Assembly (NCBI RefSeq): GCF_001543285.1
Contig: NZ_CP014164.1
Location: 930,001-994,000, forward strand
DNA from: Aerococcus viridans
GTDB taxonomy: Bacteria > Bacillota > Bacilli > Lactobacillales > Aerococcaceae
Length of the DNA stretch: 64,000 nucleotides
Direction of reading: 5' to 3'
The notes beneath the pieces are model-generated. The model was not told the origin of the DNA. It worked only from the letters and a program-made list of their open reading frames with translations, and ran no database searches. Shown piece after piece: positions 18,901 through 27,580 of the stretch. The position numbers and the translations under genes were made by a program. Position 1 is the stretch's first letter; each line of letters opens with the position of its first letter.

Positions 18901-19790
18901 TCGTTTCTAGCGAAGATGCACTTGCGGGTCGCAATAAGTGGGTACAGAAAGTCGATGAATCCAACCAAGTTGACCAAGCAGAACTTTTAGCGGCCATTTT
19001 TTCAGATGACAAAATGGCTACCGATGATCAAGATAATAAACAAGTCATTCAGCTACCAGATGCCGACTTCGATTATGCTTATCAATCGGCGACCAAGACA
19101 ACATCCTTCCAATCAGTATCAGAATTGAAACGGATGCTTCAAGATCCAAGTGACCAGGACTTGCAACCTTGGTCAGTTAACAATCAAAATAAATTGACTA
19201 AGACCTTCCGTTATATAGAAGAAGACTATGACCAACCGAGTTTCTTGGCCAGAGAACAAGCTGTCACACCAACAGCTATTGGGTCAGCGGCCCATTTGTT
19301 AATGCAGAAGGTGAACTTAAGGGCTAAACCAAGTGAAGCGACCTTTAAAGCCCTCTTTGATGACCTATGCCAAGTAGGCATTTTAAGCCAACAACTTTGG
19401 CCCCATATTCAAGTGGATAAACTAGTAGCCTTCTTCGATACGGCAGTGGGGCAATTGATTTTGAAACAAGTTGACCACGTATATAGAGAAGAAACATTCT
19501 CTCTGATGGTTGCTGGATCAGAAATCTTTACGGATATGGCAACAGATGATGACTTATTGGTCCACGGGACAATTGACGGTTTTATTTTATTTCAGGACGA
19601 AATCTTCCTGTATGACTTTAAAACTGACCGGATTGCTTATCTAAATGAAAGCCAGCAAGAACAAACCTTGATTGACCGTTACCAAGGTCAAATGGCTCTA
19701 TATGCCCAGGCACTTGAAACCATTTGGGGACGGCCGGTTACACAGAAAATGATTATATCTTTAGACGTATCAAAAACTTTTTTTATCTAA
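15927..19790 (+). CDS. rexA: ATP-dependent helicase/exonuclease subunit RexA (AddA-type)
   Basis: 1287-residue UvrD-like helicase fused to a RecB-type nuclease; with RexB it resects DNA ends for recombination. Walker A ASAGSGKTS is at residues 39-47 (K45), Walker B/DExx is VDEYQDVN, motif III-like VGDVKQSIYRFRFA follows, then motifs HSKGLEFPLVY and YVALTRA. The C-terminal nuclease motif is YDFKTDRI at about D1230, followed by QGQMALYA. The length is typical. The ATG lies inside rexB in another frame. Confidence 0.92.
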   Translation: MKNRQKQTTIPLQTEANARYTADQWAAIHLEGDNLLVSASAGSGKTSVLVQRILQKVRRGYGVDELLVVTFTEKAASEMKERLEVALQEMINEESDADSRQHYLQQIAKLPQANISTIDAFCKQVIQRYYFLIDLDPVYRLLTDETENMMHFENVWESLKEDLLAEGNPEYLRMANYFASDRKDDKIDRLIFDLYNKSRVHTHPNDWLDGLVAKYPDADTPYGESAFYQEYVVPTLIDEIESLENTIRLYIEDLPVAEAVGFEKMATSMKEKLAYLDQLKTNVRASYKDAYQQIIATSFPALVSMSKKDFEDGNDAQIDLRTQLGKRHNKTIKDVFDKDIMPYFTFDEQYQGLFIQEAKKLGQAIINVEKVFTERMTAHKFDQRILDFSDIELFTYQILSKQLADTEAGDGESMSGNVNTMNEAKAYYRDKFTEVMVDEYQDVNALQEAILQAVSGNPEHPNMFMVGDVKQSIYRFRFAEPGLFIHKFNQFADGNGGQRIVLAENFRSRADVLDFTNFIFRQVMDPQVGQIAYDEDAALKLGFTAYPETDRMQTEILLYEEEDGGKSSDYDQEGLDGLEGDVSNGTKMQAELIAQSILDKVNNQHMIYDKRLQVNRPITFNDIVILVATRRHHSELEDVFAQYKIPLMLDDSANYFQRTEIRVMLNVLKFINNPYQDIPLAAILRSPIIGLNEQDLAKIRIANKQATYYDAMKTYMAMDEGQDERVAEKLRTLNDWHLAWRDIARDKPLATLIWQIYTDTGFLDYVGGMPNGEIRQNNLHGFYKLASDYEASAFKGIFQFIRFVEKIQEKDNDLQAPKHGDEARSAVHVYTIHHSKGLEFPLVYVYNISKRFNTQDLRNPVIYNDAIGIGVKLSDRTRHITYPNMFEMMAKRFEKKDMLAEEMRKLYVALTRAEQQLVLVGMVKNFDTTIGKWKGLLMKDEQLSPSGRIKANNLLDWIGPALMRHHDFDKVNHSVHIPDYLANTKTNFRVAVVSSEDALAGRNKWVQKVDESNQVDQAELLAAIFSDDKMATDDQDNKQVIQLPDADFDYAYQSATKTTSFQSVSELKRMLQDPSDQDLQPWSVNNQNKLTKTFRYIEEDYDQPSFLAREQAVTPTAIGSAAHLLMQKVNLRAKPSEATFKALFDDLCQVGILSQQLWPHIQVDKLVAFFDTAVGQLILKQVDHVYREETFSLMVAGSEIFTDMATDDDLLVHGTIDGFILFQDEIFLYDFKTDRIAYLNESQQEQTLIDRYQGQMALYAQALETIWGRPVTQKMIISLDVSKTFFI

Positions 19791-19796
19791 AAACAC

Positions 19797-19826
19797 TTGC
19801 AAAAGTAATACAGAAGGTGGTATACT
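19797..19826 (+). promoter_or_regulatory. Promoter of tRNA-Gly
   Basis: TTGCAA (19797-19802), 18-bp spacer, TATACT (19821-19826), ending 22 bp before the tRNA 5' end. Confidence 0.65.
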
Positions 19827-19848
19827 ATCTCTTGTATTAGTTTTGCAT

Positions 19849-19919
19849 GCGGGTGTAGTTTAGTGGTAAAACCATAGCCTTCCAAGCTATCGTCGCGAGT
19901 TCGATTCTCGTCACCCGCT
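19849..19919 (+). tRNA. tRNA-Gly (anticodon TCC)
   Basis: 71-nt cloverleaf. Acceptor GCGGGTG/CACCCGC with discriminator T. D-arm region TAGTTTAGTGGTAAAACCA. Anticodon stem ATAGC/GCTAT holds loop CTTCCAA, giving anticodon TCC (codon GGA). T-arm GCGAG/CTCGT with loop TTCGATT. CCA is not encoded. Confidence 0.93.
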
Positions 19920-19968
19920 TATAATAAAACAATGAACGCTGGTGGGATCTCAAAAGCCAGTGAAGGGA

Positions 19969-19995
19969 AGTGGGGCTTAGGTCTCACTTTTTTTT
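19969..19995 (+). terminator. Terminator after tRNA-Gly
   Basis: AGTGGG (19969-19974) pairs with CTCACT (19983-19988, one G-U pair), followed by eight T. Confidence 0.6.
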
Positions 19996-20111
19996 GCTAA
20001 AATTTCAGTAGAGAAATTGAGGAAATAAGTCTAAAAATCAGTATAATCAATTCAGATAGATATCAAAATATCACCATTTTACAAGAATAGAAAGCGAGCG
20101 GTTGACTAACT

Positions 20112-20774
20112 ATGGCAAAATTTTATGCAGTGAAAAAAGGAAAAACACCAGGAATCTACAAGACCTGGCCTGACTGTCAGAAACAAGTTAAAGGCTTTTC
20201 GGGTGCAGTCTATAAGTCATTTACTAGCCTAGAAGAGGCAGAAGCCTTTATGGGTAATGGGGCACAACCGGTGTCTAAAACGAGTCAAGGGGAAGAAATC
20301 CGCTGGTTAACAAAAGACGGTAAAAACGGCCAGGTTGATGCTGATACCATGTCCGTTTATGTAGACGGTTCTTTCGATAAAAAATCTGGTTATTTTGGCT
20401 ACGGGGGTGTAGTCTTATTTCAGGATACGATCAAAACTTACAAGGGTGGTCGTAACACGGAAGGATTAGCTAAAATGCGGAATGTAGCCGGTGAAATCAT
20501 CGCGGCGATGCATGCGGTTAAGATTGCGAAAAAATCAGGTGCTAAAAATGTCGTGATTTATCATGATTATATGGGGATCGCTGAGTGGGCCCTAAAATCT
20601 TGGCAGGCCAAAAATGATTATACCAAGGAATATCAGGACTATATGCAAGACCAAGCCAAGGATCTAGCTATCGGATTTGTGAAAGTCGCAGCCCACACAG
20701 GTAACCAATATAATGAGGACGCTGACCAATTAGCTAAAGACGGGATTCGCCAAGCCAAATCAGCCAATAAATAA
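20112..20774 (+). CDS. RNase H1 with N-terminal hybrid-binding domain
   Basis: 220 residues. The N-terminus (about 1-50, MAKFYAVKKGKTPGIYKTW) is the viroplasmin-like RNA/DNA hybrid-binding domain of eukaryote-type RNase H1. The C-terminal catalytic domain shows VYVDGSFDKK (first Asp), NVAGEIIAAMHAV (Glu), IYHDYMGIAEW (Asp) and a final EDADQLAK (Asp). It removes RNA from RNA/DNA hybrids in the cytoplasm. The ribosome site before the ATG is weak (AAGCGAG). Confidence 0.87.
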   Translation: MAKFYAVKKGKTPGIYKTWPDCQKQVKGFSGAVYKSFTSLEEAEAFMGNGAQPVSKTSQGEEIRWLTKDGKNGQVDADTMSVYVDGSFDKKSGYFGYGGVVLFQDTIKTYKGGRNTEGLAKMRNVAGEIIAAMHAVKIAKKSGAKNVVIYHDYMGIAEWALKSWQAKNDYTKEYQDYMQDQAKDLAIGFVKVAAHTGNQYNEDADQLAKDGIRQAKSANK

Positions 20775-20832
20775 GCTAGAATAATGGTAAAATATATTTA
20801 AATAATATCAGCCGAGTGGCTCAGGAGGATTT

Positions 20833-21306
20833 ATGTTACTGAATTATCTATTAATTGCAATTTTAGTTGGTATTGACCAAATCGTGAAGTATTGGACAGT
20901 GGCCAATTTTGCTGTCAATGAAGGGCAAGATTTCATACCAGGCATTCTTTCCTTCTTTTATATCCAAAATGATGGCGCTGCTTGGGGAATTTTCTCAGGG
21001 CAAATGTGGCTATTTTATATCATTACTGTTGCTGTTGTGGCAGTCCTCGTCTATATGCTCCACAAGGAAGCTAAAGGCGCGCCGCTACTGGCTATAGGCC
21101 TTTCCTTTATGATTGCAGGAGCCTTGGGTAACTTTATCGACCGCCTGCATTTAAAATACGTGATCGACACGTTTCGATTAGAATTTATGGATTTTCCAAT
21201 ATTTAATGTAGCGGATGTTTGGTTAACCATTGGTGTCATTATGATGATTGTCTACATGATTATTACACCTGAAGACCAATTGGAAAAAAGAACCGCTAAC
21301 AAGTGA
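20833..21306 (+). CDS. lspA: Lipoprotein signal peptidase (signal peptidase II)
   Basis: 157-residue membrane aspartic peptidase that removes the signal peptide of prolipoproteins. Four hydrophobic segments are visible. Family motifs are IQNDGAAWGIF, GALGNFIDR (catalytic Asp) and FNVADVWL (catalytic Asp). Strong AGGAGG ribosome site. Followed at once by a pseudouridine synthase gene, the common lspA-rluD order in Firmicutes. Confidence 0.94.
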   Translation: MLLNYLLIAILVGIDQIVKYWTVANFAVNEGQDFIPGILSFFYIQNDGAAWGIFSGQMWLFYIITVAVVAVLVYMLHKEAKGAPLLAIGLSFMIAGALGNFIDRLHLKYVIDTFRLEFMDFPIFNVADVWLTIGVIMMIVYMIITPEDQLEKRTANK

Positions 21307-21317
21307 GGAGTGTCATT

Positions 21318-22271
21318 TTGACAGAAGAAAAGACAGTATTTAATTATACTTATACGGGTGAGGACGGCTTGCGTTTAGACCAATTCGTCACTAATCAATT
21401 TACAGACGAAAGCCGGACTACAATCAAAAAATGGATCAAGGACAAATTGGTCACAGTAAACGGCAAGGTGGCTAAAGCGTCACAATCCTTGGTTAATGGA
21501 GATTTAATCGGAGTTGAGAAACCGGCGCCTGCTGAAGCGGAAGAATTTAAACCAGTAGCCGAAAAGATGGCTTTAGATATCGTATTTGAAGATGACGACA
21601 TTTTGGTGGTAAATAAACCGGCAAACCTAGTCGTGCATCCTTCCGTGAATCACCCAACTAATACCTTAGTGAATGGTTTGTTATACCATGTACAGGAAAA
21701 TGGGTCGCAACTAGCAGTTGGTCGCGAGTCTTTTAGACCAGGTATCGTCCATCGATTAGACAAGGACACCACCGGATTACTAGTGGTCGCTAAATCACAA
21801 GCAGCCCTTGAAAATCTAACTAAACAAGTGGCCAACCACCAAATGACACGAATCTACGCTGGTTTAGTCTACGGTGAAATCTTTGAAGCGGGCGGGACCA
21901 TTGATGCACCAATCCGCCGTCATGAAAAAGACCGGTTGAAATTTGAAACCAACGAAGCCGGTCGTCACGCAGTTACGCATTTCACGGTAAAACACCGGTA
22001 CGTAGGGTATACCTTGGTCAACTTCCAATTGGAAACAGGTAGAACCCATCAAATTCGTGTTCATGCTAACTTTATCAACCACCCAATCGTGGATGATCCC
22101 TTGTATGCAAGACAATATAAGGAGCGGTTCTTCAGTGATAATGGCCAATTATTACATGCCCACCGCTTAGAATTAGAACATCCAGTCACAGGTGAACACA
22201 TGGTCTTTGATGCGCCAATTCCTGATCATTTCCAGGAGGTATTACATCAGTTGACATTTAAGGGTGTATAA
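21318..22271 (+). CDS. RluD-type 23S rRNA pseudouridine synthase (RluA family)
   Basis: 317 residues. The preferred start is TTG 21318, because GAGGAG (21305-21310) lies 7 bp upstream; the in-frame GTG 21303 overlaps the lspA stop and has no ribosome site of its own. An S4-like RNA-binding domain covers about residues 10-75. The catalytic motif RPGIVHRLDKDTTGLLVVAK holds the active-site Asp, followed by GRTHQIRVH. Modifies uridines, probably in the large ribosomal RNA; the exact position is not readable. Confidence 0.88.
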   Translation: MTEEKTVFNYTYTGEDGLRLDQFVTNQFTDESRTTIKKWIKDKLVTVNGKVAKASQSLVNGDLIGVEKPAPAEAEEFKPVAEKMALDIVFEDDDILVVNKPANLVVHPSVNHPTNTLVNGLLYHVQENGSQLAVGRESFRPGIVHRLDKDTTGLLVVAKSQAALENLTKQVANHQMTRIYAGLVYGEIFEAGGTIDAPIRRHEKDRLKFETNEAGRHAVTHFTVKHRYVGYTLVNFQLETGRTHQIRVHANFINHPIVDDPLYARQYKERFFSDNGQLLHAHRLELEHPVTGEHMVFDAPIPDHFQEVLHQLTFKGV

Positions 22272-22349
22272 TTAATGAAAAGCTTTGCAAAAGGGGAGAT
22301 ACTTTAGTAAAATTTTATCTTGTAATCGTATGAGAGGAGTGTATAGACT

Positions 22350-22580
22350 ATGCTAAGTACAGGAGCTTGGATTTTAATCGTAATTATCGCAGCTATTTTA
22401 GGTGCTGTTGGGGGATTCTTTATCGCCCGTAAATATATGGTGAACTATTTTGAAGAAAATCCACCAATTTCTGATGACATGATTCGTTCAATGATGATGT
22501 CAATGGGTCAAAAACCTTCAGAAAAACGTGTGCGTCAAATCACACAATCTATGAAGAAATCGAACAAAAAATCTAAATGA
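22350..22580 (+). CDS. UPF0154 family small membrane protein (YneF-like)
   Basis: 76 residues with one N-terminal transmembrane segment (about residues 5-27, [13 protein letters not shown]) and a basic cytoplasmic tail. The stretch [27 protein letters not shown] is characteristic of the UPF0154/YneF family. Function unknown. Strong GAGAGGAG ribosome site. A single-gene unit followed by inverted repeats. Confidence 0.85.
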   Translation: MLSTGAWILIVIIAAILGAVGGFFIARKYMVNYFEENPPISDDMIRSMMMSMGQKPSEKRVRQITQSMKKSNKKSK

Positions 22581-22588
22581 TGAGATTA

Positions 22589-22653
22589 AAGCGCCACCAA
22601 GCGCTTAATATCAACAATAGCCTCCGTAGCTAATAAGGCATACGGAGGCTGTT
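22589..22653 (+). terminator. Two hairpins after the UPF0154 gene, probable terminator
   Basis: AAGCGC (22589-22594) pairs with GCGCTT (22601-22606). Then AGCCTCCGTA (22619-22628) pairs perfectly with TACGGAGGCT (22641-22650), followed by GTTTCGTTGT. The T-tract is weak. Confidence 0.5.
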
Positions 22654-22754
22654 TCGTTGTCTAATCAAATTTTTTATCTATATGCGGGTATTAATTTTCG
22701 CAATTGGTCAATATTTGTTAGATAATAGGTGAGAATTTATTTAGGAGGGAAGAA

Positions 22755-24524
22755 ATGTTTTCAATTTTTAAAAAATTGGGTTGGTTTTTTAAATTGCGGT
22801 GGAAGAGCTATGCCTTTGGGATAACGGCATTGGTTACCTGTGCGATTCTATCAGCTATGACCCCTAGAATTGTAGGGAATATGGTTGACCAGTTGTCAGC
22901 AGGCTCTTTAACTGGGCAATTATTAATCACTCAAACAGGCCTTATTTTAATATTGGCTATTATTATGTATGTACTTCGCTACGGTTGGCGGACAATTATT
23001 TTTGGAAATTCGACTTTACTAGAATCAATTATGCGTAATCGTTTGTTTAGTCATTTCACAAAAATGGACGCTACCTTTTACCATAAATATCGGACGGGTG
23101 ACTTGATGGCCCATGCCACAAATGACTTAGCGGCCTTGCGTTTTGTTGCTGGTGGGGGGATTCTGACCTTAACGGATTCTATCTCCATTTCAGTCGTGAC
23201 CTTGTTCTCTATGTTTGTCTTAATCGACTGGCAATTAACCCTAGTGACTATTCTGCCATTCCCATTTCTAATTGTGGTGGCCCGTGTTCTAGGTCGAATC
23301 ATTAACAAGCGGTTCCGTAAATCGCTTGAAGCCTTTTCAAGTTTAAATGACGAAGTCCAAGAAAATGTTTCTGGGATGAAAGTCATCAAAACGTTCGGTG
23401 AAGAAGAATACTACTACCAAGACTTCGTTGAAAAAACAGACCAGGTTGTCGAAATGAACCGTAAAGTTTACCAAGCAGATGCGGCTTACACGCCAATGAT
23501 TGAGATTATCACTAGTTTAACTTATGTATTGACCATCTTCTTTGGGACTTACTTTATCCAAAACGGTCGGATAACAGTCGGTGACTTGATTGCCTACATT
23601 TCTTACTTGTCTATGATGGCTTGGCCGTTAATTGCGGTCGGTCAACTAGTCAATACGCTTGAGCGTGGTAACGCATCGTGGGACCGGGTGTCTGAATTAT
23701 TGAACGAACAGCCGGCTATCGTTGAAGCTGATCAAGCTATTACAACGCCGATTCAAGGGGATATCCATTTTGACGTTCAGAAATTTGCCTACCCAGATGA
23801 TGGCCGGACGAAATTATCGGATACGCGTTTTCACCTGAAAGAGGGCAATATGCTTGGTGTAGTTGGTCGTACTGGGTCTAGCAAAACGACAATCTTCAAG
23901 TTGTTGATGCGTGATTATGACCAATACGAAGGTCAAATTACCTATGACGGCAAAGATATCAAAGATTTCAGTCTACATACACTATCTTCAGCAATCGGAT
24001 ATGTACCGCAAACGAATTTCCTGTTTTCAAATACGATTTTAGAAAACATTCGTTTTGGGAATCCAAACCTATCTGAAGAAGAAGTCATTCACTATGCCAA
24101 AGTAGCGGATATCCACGAAGACATCATGAAATTCCCTGAAGGCTACCAAACGGAAGTCGGGGAACGTGGGGTGTCTTTATCAGGAGGGCAAAAACAACGG
24201 ATTGCTATCGCTCGTGCCTTAGCGGTTGACCCAGAATACTTAATCATGGATGACTCGCTTTCAGCGGTAGACGCGCAAACAGAAGAAAATATCTTGACCA
24301 ATTTACGGCAAGAACGTGCCAATAAAACAACGATTATTGCAGCTCAACGTCTGTCTTCAGTGATGCATGCAGAAGAAATCATTGTCATGGACAAAGGGAC
24401 GATTATTGAACGTGGTAAACATAGTAAATTAGTCCTTGAAGACGGATGGTATGCCCATACTTATAACCAACAACAATTACAAAGAAAAATTAGCGAAGGT
24501 GGTGATTCTGATGGAGAAATCTAG
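22755..24524 (+). CDS. Heterodimeric ABC exporter, subunit 1 (degenerate ATP site)
   Basis: 589 residues: six-helix exporter membrane domain (about 15-310) and an ATPase domain. Walker A reads GRTGSSKTT (about 371-379), with serine where the sixth position is normally glycine. The signature is LSGGQKQRIAIARAL. Walker B is YLIMDDSLSAVD, with Asp (about D500) in place of the catalytic Glu. Such an Asp marks the non-hydrolysing half of heterodimeric exporters like BmrCD/YheIH or LmrCD. It overlaps the partner gene by 14 bp. Substrate (drug, lipid or peptide) cannot be read. Confidence 0.88.
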   Translation: MFSIFKKLGWFFKLRWKSYAFGITALVTCAILSAMTPRIVGNMVDQLSAGSLTGQLLITQTGLILILAIIMYVLRYGWRTIIFGNSTLLESIMRNRLFSHFTKMDATFYHKYRTGDLMAHATNDLAALRFVAGGGILTLTDSISISVVTLFSMFVLIDWQLTLVTILPFPFLIVVARVLGRIINKRFRKSLEAFSSLNDEVQENVSGMKVIKTFGEEEYYYQDFVEKTDQVVEMNRKVYQADAAYTPMIEIITSLTYVLTIFFGTYFIQNGRITVGDLIAYISYLSMMAWPLIAVGQLVNTLERGNASWDRVSELLNEQPAIVEADQAITTPIQGDIHFDVQKFAYPDDGRTKLSDTRFHLKEGNMLGVVGRTGSSKTTIFKLLMRDYDQYEGQITYDGKDIKDFSLHTLSSAIGYVPQTNFLFSNTILENIRFGNPNLSEEEVIHYAKVADIHEDIMKFPEGYQTEVGERGVSLSGGQKQRIAIARALAVDPEYLIMDDSLSAVDAQTEENILTNLRQERANKTTIIAAQRLSSVMHAEEIIVMDKGTIIERGKHSKLVLEDGWYAHTYNQQQLQRKISEGGDSDGEI

Positions 24525-26322
24525 TCAAACAAAGTTTTCACTAGCTGACCAAGTGCGGATCTTCAAAGGAATTATCGGCTTTGGTAAACCGTATTGGCTA
24601 CCCTTTGCCTTGTCCTTTGTGGCAACAGCAATCGTTGCAGCCATTTCAGCTTATCTACCCATTATCATCCAACGGTATTTGGATGAAGTGTTGGGGACCA
24701 ATTCAGCAACCCTACAAGTGACGATACAGGTCGCAGCCTTTTATTTTGGCTTAACCCTATTAAAAGTAGCCGTTTATTATTTTAGAGACTTTACCTTCAA
24801 ATTGACGGCAGAAAAAACAGTAGCCAATATGCGAAATACTGTCTACCAAAAAGTAGTGCACTTAGGTATGCGGTACTTTGACCAAACACCGAACGGGTCA
24901 GTGGTTTCACGAGTGACTAACGATACCGAAACAATCAAAGAATTTTGGCAAGTATTCCTGTCATTCTTCGACGGTTTACTGAATATTGTGGCTATTACTT
25001 ATGCCATGTTTACCCTAGATGCTGGCTTGGCCCTTGTCTTTATGGCCTTTGTACCTGTAATGTTTATTTTGATTTATATCTACCAACGTCAATCGACTTA
25101 TATTTATGGCCGGATGCGAGTAGCGCTATCTACTTTGAACGCGAAATTAAGCGAGTCTATTTCTGGGATGAATATCATTCAAAACTATGGTCAACAAAAA
25201 CGTATAATGCAAGAATTCGATGATGTTAACCAAACTTATGTAAGAGCGCGTGTAGGCATGTTCAAAATGAATGCCTTATTATTACAGCCAGCAATCAACT
25301 TACTTGAAGCCATCGCCCTGGTCCTTGTCTTGTTTATTTTTGGTTTCCAAGACTTGCAAGGGGTAGCCATAAATGTCGGGGTCGTTTACGCCTTTACTTC
25401 ATACGCGAAATCCTTCTTCCAACCGATGGGTCAAATGATGGACTCCCTATCAATATTCCAAGATGGGATGGTATCTGGATCGCGAGTATTGGCCTTGCTA
25501 GACAATCCGGAAATGGCGCCAGTTTCTAATCCAGGAGCAGCTGGTAAAGTGTCTGAAGGGCATATTCAAATCAAGGACTTGTCATTTTCATATGACGAGA
25601 AAAAACAAGTCTTACATAATATCAATATCGATATTAAACCGGGACAAACAGTGGCCTTTGTTGGTCAAACCGGTTCAGGCAAATCGTCGATTATCAATGT
25701 CTTGATGCGGTTCTATGAATTCAATCAAGGGGACATTTTAATTGACGGCCAATCTATTAAAGATATCCCGCTAAAGCAACTGAGAGAAGATATCGGCTTA
25801 GTCTTACAAGATTCTTTCATGTTCTACGGGGATATCGCTGAAAATATCCGTCTGCACGGAGACTATTCTGATGATATGGTCAAAGCTGCAGCCCAATTCG
25901 TCAAAGCTGATGACTTTATTGAATCATTAGATGACGGCTATCACGCCAAAGTAATTGAAGGCGGGGCTGCATTCTCGACAGGGCAAAAACAATTGTTATC
26001 ATTTGCCCGGTCAATCTTACGAGAACCTAAAATCTTGGTATTAGACGAAGCGACAGCCAATATCGATACCGAAACAGAGCAGAAAATCCAATCTGGTTTA
26101 GCTAATATGCGAATAGGTCGGACAACCATTATCATCGCCCATCGTTTATCAACAATTAAAGATGCAGACCAAATTATTGTCCTTAAAAATGGCCACATCA
26201 TCGAGCACGGAAACCATGACGACTTGATTGCACAAGGTGGCACATATTATAATATGTATCAGTTGCAGACCTATTCGGATGCACATCAAGATATAGATGA
26301 AGGGGAAACCGATGATTTATAA
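24511..26322 (+). CDS. Heterodimeric ABC exporter, subunit 2 (catalytic ATP site)
   Basis: 603 residues. Start ATG 24511 is chosen for its GAAGGTGGTG site upstream and overlap with the partner; an earlier in-frame ATG (24436) lies deep in the first gene. Exporter membrane domain about 30-330. Walker A GQTGSGKSS (about K391), a non-standard signature FSTGQKQLLSFARSI, and an intact Walker B with catalytic Glu in LVLDEATANID (about E513). The combination of one degenerate and one intact site with subunit 1 is typical of this exporter class. Overlaps plsC by 11 bp. Confidence 0.88.
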   Translation: MEKSSQTKFSLADQVRIFKGIIGFGKPYWLPFALSFVATAIVAAISAYLPIIIQRYLDEVLGTNSATLQVTIQVAAFYFGLTLLKVAVYYFRDFTFKLTAEKTVANMRNTVYQKVVHLGMRYFDQTPNGSVVSRVTNDTETIKEFWQVFLSFFDGLLNIVAITYAMFTLDAGLALVFMAFVPVMFILIYIYQRQSTYIYGRMRVALSTLNAKLSESISGMNIIQNYGQQKRIMQEFDDVNQTYVRARVGMFKMNALLLQPAINLLEAIALVLVLFIFGFQDLQGVAINVGVVYAFTSYAKSFFQPMGQMMDSLSIFQDGMVSGSRVLALLDNPEMAPVSNPGAAGKVSEGHIQIKDLSFSYDEKKQVLHNINIDIKPGQTVAFVGQTGSGKSSIINVLMRFYEFNQGDILIDGQSIKDIPLKQLREDIGLVLQDSFMFYGDIAENIRLHGDYSDDMVKAAAQFVKADDFIESLDDGYHAKVIEGGAAFSTGQKQLLSFARSILREPKILVLDEATANIDTETEQKIQSGLANMRIGRTTIIIAHRLSTIKDADQIIVLKNGHIIEHGNHDDLIAQGGTYYNMYQLQTYSDAHQDIDEGETDDL

Positions 26323-26977
26323 TATTTTACTGACTTTAATATCCTGGTTTATCCAGTTAATTAATGGTCCAACCAAGATTGATATTGATGAGGCCTTCGA
26401 TCCAGAAGCCAATTACCTAGTAGTTGGCCCTCACCGTTCAATCCTTGATCCAATCTTTATTGCCATGGCATTACGTCCTAAGCAAATAGCCTTTATGGCG
26501 AAGAAAGAATTATTAGCCAATAAATTTTTAGCCTGGTTCTTCACAACCATCAACATCATTCCAGTTGACCGTGAAAATCCTAGCGCTTCAACCATTAAAC
26601 AAGCCGTTCGAACCATCAAAGAAGGCGAGAAATATGTTGGGCTTTTCCCAACTGGCTCTCGTTATTCAGATGAAATCAAAGACGGTGCCGTTTCAATGGC
26701 TAAGATGGGCAAGGCAGAAATTTTGCCTGTTACCTACCAAGGCCCAATTGGTATTCGTGATTTATTCACTTGGAAAACAACCAACCGTGCCAAAGTGCGT
26801 GTAGGTAAACCAATCCAATTACCGGATGTTAAACGATTAAGCGATGAAGACAACAAGGCAATCAATCAAGCCATAAAAGATGCTTTCATCGAAAATGACC
26901 GTATTCTAGATCCAAATTATACTTACGATCTAGCCGGTGTAGTCGCTAAACGCGAAGCTAAAGAAGCTAAGAAATAA
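26312..26977 (+). CDS. plsC: 1-acyl-sn-glycerol-3-phosphate acyltransferase
   Basis: 221 residues. Start ATG 26312 follows AAGGGG by 6 bp; the in-frame ATG 26297 lies before that ribosome site. The acyltransferase motif H(X4)D reads HRSILD (H41, D46), motif III is GLFPTGSRYS, and PVTYQG follows. It adds the second acyl chain to make phosphatidic acid. An N-terminal hydrophobic stretch suggests membrane attachment. Linked in translation to the ABC exporter genes, which is an unusual operon partner. Confidence 0.85.
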   Translation: MIYNILLTLISWFIQLINGPTKIDIDEAFDPEANYLVVGPHRSILDPIFIAMALRPKQIAFMAKKELLANKFLAWFFTTINIIPVDRENPSASTIKQAVRTIKEGEKYVGLFPTGSRYSDEIKDGAVSMAKMGKAEILPVTYQGPIGIRDLFTWKTTNRAKVRVGKPIQLPDVKRLSDEDNKAINQAIKDAFIENDRILDPNYTYDLAGVVAKREAKEAKK

Positions 26978-27038
26978 GTTTAGCGGTCAAGGGATGCGTT
27001 CTACATAGGCAGGAAGATTTCTAAGAAAGGATGATAAG

Positions 27039-27530
27039 ATGACAAGAGCCACATTTTGGAAACAAGTTTTCTTGCACACCATTCAAAACATTAAATTGTA
27101 TGTGGGGGCAGAAGCCAAATTATTACTCTTAACCGTCATCATTTATGGTGTAGGCTTTTGGGTCTTAGACATTCACTTGGCCTGGTTAATGGCTATTGGG
27201 ATTAGTCTAGTAGCCTTACTACCAGTCATTGGTGCAGGGGTTGTCTTTATTCCATGGATATTGATTGAGTGGTTGCAGGGGGATACCCAAGTAGGTTGGT
27301 GGCTATTTGCTATTTACCTGGGTGTTGAATTATTGACCGAAATCTTGCAGCCATTACTCATCGGTAAAGATTTAAAATTACCTTTTTGGTTGCCGATAGT
27401 CGTAACATTAATGTGTACTGTCGCCTTTAACTTATTTGGGGTCATGGTCGCGGGGATAGTCATTCCGTTGATATCAGCCTATTTTCAAGTAAAAGAAATC
27501 GAACGCGCTGAAATCTATGACAACAATTAA
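27039..27530 (+). CDS. Half-length AI-2E/PerM-type membrane protein
   Basis: 163 residues with about four hydrophobic segments. The segment LLPVIGAGVVFIPWILIEW, the later LQPLLIGKDLKLPFWLPIVV and the final hydrophobic helix match the C-terminal half of AI-2E family transporters (YdiK, YtvI, PerM), which are usually about 350 residues. The upstream gap is only 61 bp, so the N-terminal half is absent rather than unread. An AAAGGATG site and ATG support translation from 27039. It could be a remnant or a small stand-alone membrane protein. Confidence 0.65.
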   Translation: MTRATFWKQVFLHTIQNIKLYVGAEAKLLLLTVIIYGVGFWVLDIHLAWLMAIGISLVALLPVIGAGVVFIPWILIEWLQGDTQVGWWLFAIYLGVELLTEILQPLLIGKDLKLPFWLPIVVTLMCTVAFNLFGVMVAGIVIPLISAYFQVKEIERAEIYDNN

Positions 27531-27538
27531 TTAAAACG

Positions 27539-27570
27539 AGAGATCTGTATAAAAGCAGGTCTCTTTTTTA
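27539..27570 (+). terminator. Terminator after the AI-2E-like gene
   Basis: AGAGATCTG (27539-27547) pairs with CAGGTCTCT (27556-27564, one G-U pair) followed by six T. Confidence 0.75.
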
Positions 27571-27580
27571 TTTGTAAAGG

